Assembly: GCF_042650605.1 (NCBI RefSeq)
Contig: NZ_JBHSBN010000034.1
Span: 1 to 56,514 of the forward strand
DNA from: Micromonospora_J zhanjiangensis
GTDB taxonomy: Bacteria > Actinomycetota > Actinomycetes > Mycobacteriales > Micromonosporaceae
Length of the DNA stretch: 56,514 bases
Reading direction: 5' to 3'
Shown here: positions 24,651 to 30,990 of the stretch, piece after piece
Layout: each line of letters opens with the position of its first letter
How positions within the stretch are numbered: the stretch's first letter is position 1
The notes under the pieces: model-generated
Databases searched by the model: none
Told to the model about the DNA's origin: nothing
Seen by the model: the letters and a program-made list of their open reading frames with translations, nothing else
Position numbers and translations under genes: made by a program

Positions 24651-25483
24651 CGGGCGAGCGTAGCGGTCGCGTCGGCCGGGGCGGTGCGGCCCCGGCGGGG
24701 CAGCACGTTGCCGCGCTTGCGGGCCAGCCGCATGAAGACGGCGGTTATCGCCAGGCCGACCAGCACGGTGACCAGGCTCGCCTCCGGTCCGAACTCGCCG
24801 CCGCTGATCGCGGTCGGGCCGGAAGTCACGGCGTGCACCAGGCCCTGCGTGCCGGACTTGCCGGAGACGCCGGCGCCGAAGATGCCGCCCTCGACGAAGT
24901 TCCAGGCGAAGTGCAGCCCGATCGGCAGCCACAGGGTCCGGGTGGCGGCGTAGCCGGCGGCGAGCATGCCACCGGCCTCGACCCCGATGGCGAGCACGCT
25001 CAGCAGGGTGGCGTGCGGGTTGGCCAGGTGGGCCAGCCCGAAGACCAGGCTGGTCAGCACCAGCGTCGTCCAGGTGCCGAGGCGCGGCTCGATGATCCGG
25101 AACAGGATGCCGCGGAACAACAGCTCCTCGGTCACGGCGGCGGCGGCCATGAAGCCGAGCAGCGCCAGCGCGCCCGGCACCGAGCCCCAGCCGGTCATCC
25201 GGTAGCCGCCGAAGACGGCGATGACCGAGATGACGGCGACGAACATCCCGGCGCCGATCAGCGCCCCCCGGCCGAGGGGCGCACCGGCACCCTGCCAGGA
25301 CAGCTCCGCCGGCTCGCGGTGCTCGGTCCGGCGCACCACCCAGCGGTACGCCAACAGCGCCAGCACCGCCGTCGCGAAGCCGAACAGAAGGGTGAAGAAC
25401 CAGTTCGGTTGCACCGCGTTGGCGAGCAGGCTGCCGACCCCGGCGACCACGGCGACGACGACGAGCTGCTTCAACAGTCGCAT
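24647..25483 (-). CDS. CPBP-family intramembrane glutamic protease
   Basis: The product has 278 residues and about eight membrane helices. The family's catalytic motifs are intact: EExxxR at Glu119-Glu120-Arg124 (VTEELLFRG), FGLAH with His152, and HFAWN with His191 and Asn195. These proteins (CAAX/Abi/PrsW-like) cut membrane substrates. Being first in an operon with a sensor kinase that has no outside domain, it may process or modulate that kinase; this is inference. Confidence 0.88.
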   Translation of the reverse strand: MRLLKQLVVVAVVAGVGSLLANAVQPNWFFTLLFGFATAVLALLAYRWVVRRTEHREPAELSWQGAGAPLGRGALIGAGMFVAVISVIAVFGGYRMTGWGSVPGALALLGFMAAAAVTEELLFRGILFRIIEPRLGTWTTLVLTSLVFGLAHLANPHATLLSVLAIGVEAGGMLAAGYAATRTLWLPIGLHFAWNFVEGGIFGAGVSGKSGTQGLVHAVTSGPTAISGGEFGPEASLVTVLVGLAITAVFMRLARKRGNVLPRRGRTAPADATATLAR

Positions 25484-25640
25484 CAGGACTCCTCGTGAGA
25501 CTCCGCGGCCGGAGTGCCGCGGCGTGCCTCAAACGCTATGGAGCCGGCGGTCCGAAATCGTCACCGCACAGTGGACATCCGGAAGTAGCTCGCACGGGGG
25601 ACAAGCCCGGCGGGCCGGTCGCTCAGTGCGGGACGGTCGC

Positions 25641-26336
25641 TCAGTGCGGGACGGCGCCGAAGCGGAGGTGACCGCGTCGACGCAGCCGGAAGCCGGACAC
25701 CAGTGCCACCAGCACCGCCAGGCCGAGGGTGAAGCCGATTCCGTGCACGATGCCCCGGACCAGGTAGCCGCCGTCGGTGTGGTCCACCGCGTACGTGCCG
25801 AGTTCCCGAACCGACCACAGTGGCGTGAGCGGGGCCCACGAGGCGTCCGGGTCCATGAGCATCTGGATCCCGATGGTGATGAGCAGCAGCAGTGTGCCCT
25901 CCAACTCGCGGGGCAGCACAGTGCCGATCAGCATGCCGAACGGCGCGGCCACCGCCACCGAGAAAACCATCGCCAGCGCGGTCCCGCCGTGTCGCACGTT
26001 CGGCGCGTCGAAGTGGACCAGCAGGTAGAACGGTATCGCCACGGCCAGCCCCAGGGCGGTCAGGCCGAGCAGCCGACCGAGGTAGAGCTGACTGGTCCGG
26101 TAGCCGGTCAGCCGCAGCCGCGGCTCGATCTCCCGGCTGGCGCTGGTGGCGAAGAGCGCGGCGGTGCTGACCGCCCAACTCACCCCGAGCAGCAGCAAGC
26201 GGACCGACTGCCCGACGTAGTCGCCGCGACGGAGCAGGTAGAAGGCCAGCGGGAAGAGCAGCAGCAGCGCGATCACGCCCTTGCGGCGAATCAGCTCGCG
26301 CAGCGTCATCTCCGCGACGGTCAGCAGCTTTCTCAT
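25641..26336 (-). CDS. ABC-2-type transporter permease
   Basis: The product has 231 residues with six predicted membrane helices and a cytoplasmic start (MRKLLTVAEMTLRELIRRKG) typical of ABC-2 permeases. ATG 26336 overlaps the ATPase gene stop (ATGA). With the ATPase it should form an exporter; the substrate is unknown. Third gene of the PadR operon. Confidence 0.85.
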   Translation of the reverse strand: MRKLLTVAEMTLRELIRRKGVIALLLLFPLAFYLLRRGDYVGQSVRLLLLGVSWAVSTAALFATSASREIEPRLRLTGYRTSQLYLGRLLGLTALGLAVAIPFYLLVHFDAPNVRHGGTALAMVFSVAVAAPFGMLIGTVLPRELEGTLLLLITIGIQMLMDPDASWAPLTPLWSVRELGTYAVDHTDGGYLVRGIVHGIGFTLGLAVLVALVSGFRLRRRGHLRFGAVPH

Positions 26337-27163
26337 CGGCGGGCGCCTCCAACGGGTGCCGAGGTGAGATCGAGGACCAGGTTCACCCGGTCGAGTTGGG
26401 TGAGCAGGTGGGTGACCACGACGATCGCCTTGCCGGCGTCCCGCAGCCGCCACAGCTCGTCCCAGAAGTTGACGTACGTCCCCCGGTCGAAGCCCTGGTA
26501 CGGCTCGTCGAGCAGCAGCACGTCCGGCTCGGTCAGGGTGGACATGGTGAGATTGAGCTTCTGCCGGGTGCCGCCGGACAGGTTCCGGGCCACGGTGTCG
26601 ACCGGTTCGTTCCAGCCCAGCTGAGCGGCGGCGGTCCGGCCGATCTGACGGGACCGGGCGCGGGACAGCTCCCGGCCGGCGCCGACCAGGACGAAGTGTT
26701 CGTCGGCGCGCAGGTAGTCCAGCGTGCCGCCCTGCTGTGGGCAGTAGCCGAGCCGACCGGCGACGGTCACCTCGCCCGAGTCCGGCGAGTCCAGGCCGGC
26801 GCAGATCCGCAGCAGGGTGGACTTGCCGCAGCCGTTCGCCCCGACCACGGCGGCGATCTGGCCGGCCCGGACGGTCAGGTCGACGTCCCGCAGGACGGTG
26901 CGCCGGCCGTACCGCTTGGTGATGCCGCGGGCCGCGAGCAGCACCGGGCCCGGCCGCAGCGGCGTGGCGGTCGGGGCCGTCCGGATGCTCTCGGCGACCG
27001 CCGCCGCGTAGTGCTCGGCGGGCCCGAACACGGCGTACGGGTCCTCGCCGCTGTCCCGCAGGTGGGTGGCCGCCTCGGCGACCACGTTCGCGATGTTGTC
27101 CGGGCCGATGCCGTGCCGGCGCAGTTCGATCTCCAGTGCCGCGAGCCAGCTGTTCACGTTCAT
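26333..27163 (-). CDS. ABC transporter ATPase with HAAS-like N-terminal domain
   Basis: The product has 276 residues. The C-terminal 200 form an ABC ATPase: Walker A GANGCGKST, Q-loop, signature LSGGTRQKL, Walker B VLLLDEP, H-loop VVVTH. The first 65 or so (WLAALEIELRRHGIGPDNIANVVAEAATHLRDSGEDPYAVFGPAEHYAAAVAES) look like a HAAS-type helical domain. That domain is normally part of a separate membrane protein encoded next to PadR regulators. Fusion to the ATPase is unusual. ATG 27163 overlaps the PadR stop by 4 bases. Confidence 0.85.
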   Translation of the reverse strand: MNVNSWLAALEIELRRHGIGPDNIANVVAEAATHLRDSGEDPYAVFGPAEHYAAAVAESIRTAPTATPLRPGPVLLAARGITKRYGRRTVLRDVDLTVRAGQIAAVVGANGCGKSTLLRICAGLDSPDSGEVTVAGRLGYCPQQGGTLDYLRADEHFVLVGAGRELSRARSRQIGRTAAAQLGWNEPVDTVARNLSGGTRQKLNLTMSTLTEPDVLLLDEPYQGFDRGTYVNFWDELWRLRDAGKAIVVVTHLLTQLDRVNLVLDLTSAPVGGARR

Positions 27164-27498
27164 TGCTCCACCGCCTCCTTCCACAGCGACTCCACCTGGC
27201 CGGCGAACAGTTGCCAGTCCCGGCCGTCCCGGCGCAGGGCGGTCTGCCCGGCCTCGGTGAGGCGGTAGTACTTGCGGGCCGGTCCGGCCGCGCCCTCCCG
27301 CCAGTGCGCGACGACCAGTCCGGTGCGCTGCAACCGGAGCAGCACCGGGTAGAGCGTGCCGCCCTGGATCGGTCCGATTCCGGCCTCGTCGAGCGACTGG
27401 GCGAGTTGGTAACCGTAGGACTCCTCGCGGGCCAGCAGCGCGAGGACGCACAGGTCGAGGACCCCACGGAGCCACTGACTCCGTCGGTCGGTATCCAC
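27160..27498 (-). CDS. PadR-family transcriptional regulator
   Basis: The product has 112 residues: a winged helix (LRGVLDLCVLALLAREESYGYQLAQSLDEAGIGPIQGGTLYPVLLRLQRTGLVVAHW...RKYYRLTEAG) with a short C-terminal dimerisation helix, as in PadR subfamily 2. It probably represses its own operon with the ABC transporter. GTG 27498 gives the usual family start; an in-frame GTG at 27534 would add 12 residues and has AGG in front, but would lie inside the presumed operator. Confidence 0.87.
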   Translation of the reverse strand: MDTDRRSQWLRGVLDLCVLALLAREESYGYQLAQSLDEAGIGPIQGGTLYPVLLRLQRTGLVVAHWREGAAGPARKYYRLTEAGQTALRRDGRDWQLFAGQVESLWKEAVEQ

Positions 27499-27506
27499 GT
27501 CGTAGA

Positions 27507-27540
27507 AGGTAGCGGAACCAGCTAGCTGACACAACTACCT
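27507..27540. promoter_or_regulatory. candidate PadR operator (34-bp dyad)
   Basis: AGGTAG (27507-27512), the perfect palindrome CAGCTAGCTG (27519-27528) and CTACCT (27535-27540) share one centre of symmetry at 27523.5. It lies between the PadR gene and the divergent DUF2332 gene, where PadR autoregulation would act. Confidence 0.6.
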
Positions 27541-27564
27541 AGTCCGGTGCGGGATCATTCGGGG

Positions 27565-28521
27565 ATGACGACCGCCGCCGAGTACACCGAGTTCGCCCGC
27601 GAGGCGCGGGGCGTGTCACCCGCGTACGAGCGGCTGTCGCTGGCGGTGTCCCGGGACGGGGAACTGCTCGCCCTGCTCGACGCGCTGCCGCCGGCCAGGC
27701 GCCAACCGAACCTGCTGTTCGGCGTCGTACGGCTGCTCGGCGGTCCGGTCGACGACCCGGCCGCGTTCCGCGACTGGACGGTGGCGAACTGGCCGGCCGT
27801 CGAGGCGGAGATGCGCGGCCGGGCCACCCAGACCAACGAGGCCGGGCGGTGCGCCGTACTGCTGCCGGTGCTCGCCGGGCTGCCGCAGCCACTCGCGCTG
27901 CTGGAGGTCGGCGCGTCCGCCGGGCTGAACCTCTATCCCGACCGGTACGGCTACCGCTACGGCGATCACCGCCTCGGCACGGGCAAACCGGTCCTGGACT
28001 GCGTCGCGATCGGGGTCAAGCCGCCGACCCGGGTGCCGGAGGTGGTCTGGCGGGCCGGCCTGGACCTCAACCCGCTCGACGTGACCGATCCGGCGGATGT
28101 CGCCTGGCTGGACGCGCTGGTCTGGCCGGAGCACGAGCACCGGCGAGCCCGGCTCGCCGCCGCAACGGCGGTCGCGGCGGCCGACCCACCCCTGCTGGTC
28201 CGCGGCGATCTGGTCGACGACCTGCCGGCGCTGGCAGCCCAGGCGCCCGCCGGGGCGACGCTGGTCGTGTTCCACACCTCGGTGCTCTACCAGGTGCCGG
28301 CGCCGCGCCGGGCAGCGTTCACCGATCTGGTACGCGGGCTGCCCGGCCACTGGATCGCGAACGAGGACCCGGAGGTGCTGTCCTACGACGGGTTACCCGA
28401 GCCGCCGGACGACGGCCACCACAACGTGCTCGCGTTGGACGGGGTGCCGCTGGCCTGGACCCGAGGACACGGGCAGGAAATCAGGGCGCTACCGGCGACG
28501 TGTCGGCCAACACAACCATGA
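27565..28521 (+). CDS. DUF2332 family protein
   Basis: The product has 318 residues and matches DUF2332 proteins: LLFGVVRLLGG, the segment around TQTNEAGRCAVLLPVLA, LLEVGASAGLNLYPDRYGY (a glycine-rich loop resembling the SAM-binding motif of methyltransferases), RAGLDLNPLDVTD and VVFHTSVLYQVP. Biochemical role is not established; a Rossmann-like fold is likely. ATG 27565 was chosen at the conserved start; GTG 27547 is an alternative. Divergent from the PadR operon. Confidence 0.78.
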   Translation: MTTAAEYTEFAREARGVSPAYERLSLAVSRDGELLALLDALPPARRQPNLLFGVVRLLGGPVDDPAAFRDWTVANWPAVEAEMRGRATQTNEAGRCAVLLPVLAGLPQPLALLEVGASAGLNLYPDRYGYRYGDHRLGTGKPVLDCVAIGVKPPTRVPEVVWRAGLDLNPLDVTDPADVAWLDALVWPEHEHRRARLAAATAVAAADPPLLVRGDLVDDLPALAAQAPAGATLVVFHTSVLYQVPAPRRAAFTDLVRGLPGHWIANEDPEVLSYDGLPEPPDDGHHNVLALDGVPLAWTRGHGQEIRALPATCRPTQP

Positions 28522-28614
28522 CGCCTGCGGGCGCGGCCCGGGAGATTTCAGGCGCCGGTGTTCGAGAATTCCCCCGCCACGACCCGCCTCGGCCGTTGCC
28601 CGACGCCATCGTCA

Positions 28615-28667
28615 GTCTATCTTGGACAAGTTTTGTTCCCACCGAACAGAACTTGTCCAAGATAGAC
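28615..28667. repeat. 24-bp near-perfect inverted repeat
   Basis: Arms 28615-28638 and 28644-28667 are complementary at 23 of 24 positions (the exception can form G-U) with a 5-base loop CCACC. The arms contain CTTGGACAAGTT and are not GC-rich. It could terminate the DUF2332 transcript, but the stem is far longer than needed and has no T-run. Confidence 0.85.
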
Positions 28668-28730
28668 AAGCATGGCCGGTCCTAATGCTGTTGGCCCGGC
28701 ATCCCAGCGACCCCTTTCCTCCGAGAGTTG

Positions 28731-28777
28731 GACGGGGCCCCGGCCCGATTAGGGCTGACGCCTCCCGGGGCCCCGTC
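28731..28777. repeat. 13-bp perfect GC-rich inverted repeat
   Basis: GACGGGGCCCCGG at 28731-28743 is perfectly complementary to 28765-28777, with a 21-base loop. Each arm is itself partly self-complementary (GGGGCCCC). Confidence 0.75.
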
Positions 28778-28945
28778 GCTGGTCATCCCATCGGGCCCCT
28801 TGTGGGCCAGGCTCCCCGGCCCGCTATCTCCGTTGGGATAACCGCGTGACTCCACACTGGCCGGACCGGGCCGATCGTGGAAGCATGAATGGATCGGCAG
28901 CCGTGCCGTTAAAGATCCCGGCAATACCTGTAGGGGGCCGTAGAG

Positions 28946-29743
28946 GTGAGTAATCTTTTGAATTTGTTTGGCGAGGAACTACGGATAGCCCGGCAGGAGG
29001 CCGGACTGTCCCAGGAGGATTTGGCGACCAAAATCAACTACTCGGCCGCTCAGGTGTCCGCGGTTGAGCGGGGCACCCGCCGGCCCTCCGATGACCTGGC
29101 AAACAGGGCTGACGCCGTGCTGGGGCTCAACGGTCGGCTGTCCCGGCTGCTGGCAGGCATCCGGCACGAGGCTGCGCAACCGGCGTTGCGGCCCTGGCTG
29201 GCGTTTGAAACGGAGGCGGTGGCCCTCCGCTCCTATGAGCCGTGCCTGATCCCGGGGTTGCTCCAAACGGAGGCGTACGCCCGCGCCCTGCTGTCCGGTG
29301 GGGGACTACTGACCGCCGCTCAGATTGACGAACAGGTTGCCGTGCGGATCGAGCGACAGGCCGTGCTCGCCCGGGAAAATCCGCCCCAGACCGTCTTCGT
29401 CATCGACGAACAGGTATTGCGCCGTCCGCTGGGCGGGCCGGAGGTGATGCGGGAGCAGTTGTTGCACATACTGCAACTGGTGGATGACTGTTCGCGTGTC
29501 CGGGTGCATGTCGTCCCCCTGTCCGTGGGGGGCTACGCCGGGTTGGACGGGCCCTTGGCCGTAGCCACCTCCCCGGAGGGGGCCGTGGCCGCGTACCTTG
29601 ATTCTCAGTTGACAGGCACGCTGGTGGAGCGGCCTACTGACGCGAGCGAGGTGATTCGCGCGTGGGAGGTTATCCGCGGGGACGCCCTCTCTTGCACGCA
29701 GTCACGACAACTGATCGAGGAAGCGGCGGAACAGTGGACTTGA
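28946..29743 (+). CDS. XRE-type helix-turn-helix regulator with DUF5753
   Basis: The product has 265 residues: an N-terminal XRE helix-turn-helix (about 8-62: LRIARQEAGLSQEDLATKINYSAAQVSAVERGTRRPSDDL) and a DUF5753 domain (about 85-262: LRSYEPCLIPGLLQTEAYARALL, FVIDEQVLRRPLGG, VHVVPLSVGGYAGLDGPLAVA). It overlaps the DUF397 gene by 10 bases. The first codons (AGT AAT CTT TTG AAT TTG TTT) use A/T third positions, unlike neighbours, suggesting later acquisition. It is the second such pair in the window and is only distantly similar to the first, especially in the DNA-binding part. Confidence 0.88.
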   Translation: MSNLLNLFGEELRIARQEAGLSQEDLATKINYSAAQVSAVERGTRRPSDDLANRADAVLGLNGRLSRLLAGIRHEAAQPALRPWLAFETEAVALRSYEPCLIPGLLQTEAYARALLSGGGLLTAAQIDEQVAVRIERQAVLARENPPQTVFVIDEQVLRRPLGGPEVMREQLLHILQLVDDCSRVRVHVVPLSVGGYAGLDGPLAVATSPEGAVAAYLDSQLTGTLVERPTDASEVIRAWEVIRGDALSCTQSRQLIEEAAEQWT

Positions 29744-29934
29744 CCGGCATCCGGTGGCATAAGAGCACCCGCAGCAACAGCACTGGCGGTAACTGTGTGG
29801 AGGTTGGCGACAACCTCCCCGGGGTGGTGGCTGTCCGCGACACCAAGGATCGGGACGGGGGAACCCTGCTGTTCGCGCCGGCCGCATGGGCAGCCTTCAC
29901 GGCTGCCACCCGGGCGGGCCGGTTGGGCCGCTGA
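29734..29934 (+). CDS. DUF397 small partner protein
   Basis: This 66-residue protein has the DUF397 pattern WHKSTRSNSTGGNCVEVGDNLPGVVAVRDTKDRDGGTLLFAPAAWAAF. GTG 29734 lies 10 bases inside the preceding HTH gene and follows GGAAGCGGCGGA. It is translationally coupled to its presumed DNA-binding partner and ends at a strong terminator. Confidence 0.85.
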   Translation: MDLTGIRWHKSTRSNSTGGNCVEVGDNLPGVVAVRDTKDRDGGTLLFAPAAWAAFTAATRAGRLGR

Positions 29935-29949
29935 CGGCTCCCCACGACG

Positions 29950-29991
29950 ACGAAACCCCCCGCCCGGAGCCACCCGGGTCGGGGGTTTCGT
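29950..29991 (+). terminator. terminator after HTH/DUF397 pair
   Basis: An 18-19-bp near-perfect stem (ACGAAACCCCC... pairing with ...GGGGGTTTCGT) with a short loop lies 15 bases after the DUF397 stop and is followed by T-rich sequence. Confidence 0.85.
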
Positions 29992-30017
29992 TGTTCCAGG
30001 AGGTCACCGACAGCCCG

Positions 30018-30884
30018 TCACCGTTCGAGCAGGTCGCGCAGCACCTTGACGATCTCGTCGGGCGCTTCCTCGGCCATGAAGTGCCCGGCCGAGGTGGTGC
30101 GGTGCTCCAGATCGGCGGCCCAGTCGCGCCACAGCCCGGCGGCGTCGAAGCCGAGTGCGGTTCCCCAGTCCTGCTGGACCACGGTGACCGGCATGACCAG
30201 GCGGTTCCCGGCGGCCCGGTCGGCCTCGTCGTGCTCGATGTCGATGCCGGCCGAGGCCCGGTAGTCCGCGACGATGGAGGGGACCGCCTCGCGGGAGGCC
30301 CTCAGGTACTCCGCCCGCAGGTCGGCGGGAATGGCCTGCCGGTCGCCGGCCCACACGTCGAGGAAGTAGCCGAAGAAGGCGTCCGCGCTGGCGCTGATCA
30401 TCTGCTCGGGCAGCCCGGGTGGCTGGGCCATCAGGTACAGGTGGAAGGCGACCGCCGCGCTGGATCCGTGCAGAATGTTCCACATGTCCAGAGTCGGCAG
30501 GACGTCGAGCGAGGCGAGGTGGGTGACCACGGTGGGGTGGTCGAGGCCGGCCCGGATGGCGACCAGGGCGCCGCGGTCGTGCCCGGCCAGCGCGAAACGG
30601 TCGTGCCCGAGCCGGCGGGCGACCGCAACGACGTCGGCCGCCATGGTCCGCTTCGAGTACGTGTCGCGGTCGCGCGCCGCGGGCTTGTCGCTGGCGCCGT
30701 AGCCGCGCAGGTCGAGGCAGATCACGGTGTGGTCGGCGGCGACGTGCCGCCACATGAGGTGGGTCTGCGGGAAGCCGTGCAGCAGCACGATCGGGCTGCC
30801 CGTACCACCCACCGCCACGTTCAGCGTCACGTCGTCGTCGACCGGGACGCGCCGGTAGTCGAAGTCGGGGATGGCGAAAGTCAT
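30018..30884 (-). CDS. alpha/beta hydrolase, haloacetate dehalogenase/epoxide hydrolase type
   Basis: The product has 288 residues with the oxyanion motif HGFPQTHLMW, the nucleophile elbow GHDRGA carrying Asp103 rather than Ser, and a catalytic His in AGHFMAEEAPDEI near residue 268. An Asp nucleophile is typical of fluoroacetate/haloacetate dehalogenases and epoxide hydrolases; GHDRG is closest to the dehalogenase branch. No signal peptide. ATG 30884 follows AAAGGA. It is divergent from a SARP regulator across 106 bases, so that regulator may control it. Confidence 0.8.
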   Translation of the reverse strand: MTFAIPDFDYRRVPVDDDVTLNVAVGGTGSPIVLLHGFPQTHLMWRHVAADHTVICLDLRGYGASDKPAARDRDTYSKRTMAADVVAVARRLGHDRFALAGHDRGALVAIRAGLDHPTVVTHLASLDVLPTLDMWNILHGSSAAVAFHLYLMAQPPGLPEQMISASADAFFGYFLDVWAGDRQAIPADLRAEYLRASREAVPSIVADYRASAGIDIEHDEADRAAGNRLVMPVTVVQQDWGTALGFDAAGLWRDWAADLEHRTTSAGHFMAEEAPDEIVKVLRDLLER

Positions 30885-30928
30885 GATCGTCCTTTGCTCG
30901 TCGGTTGGCCGAGCCCAGCGTGCCGGTC

Positions 30929-30957
30929 GGCGATGAGCAGGCGATGAGCGCGATACG
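30929..30957 (+). promoter_or_regulatory. candidate SARP operator and promoter
   Basis: GCGATGAGC occurs at 30930-30938 and 30941-30949, an exact 11-bp period as in SARP heptamer direct repeats. A possible -10 box GATACG (30952-30957) follows at close spacing. The gene start at 30991 is then about 27 bases after the predicted transcription start. Autoregulation is inferred. Confidence 0.5.
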
Positions 30958-30990
30958 TTGGGCCGGGGGCGCGGAAGGGTGGTTCGATCG

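Larger units (their letters stand above)
28522..28945. other. 424-bp intergenic region with stacked inverted repeats
   Basis: No gene is supported here on either strand. The region carries a 24-bp near-perfect inverted repeat and a separate 13-bp perfect inverted repeat (listed individually). Further GGGCCCC-type blocks occur to about 28850. Base composition drops in G/C near 28870-28950. It could contain a structured leader or small RNA for the HTH/DUF397 pair. Confidence 0.5.

Noticed and set aside
28700..28850. tRNA-like or rRNA-like structure
   Set aside because: I could not find a cloverleaf with a T-loop GTTCRA motif; only simple stems are visible.
28682..28924. 80-residue minus-strand gene in the structured intergenic region
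   Set aside because: Its sequence is imposed by the GC inverted repeats; no ribosome site or family.
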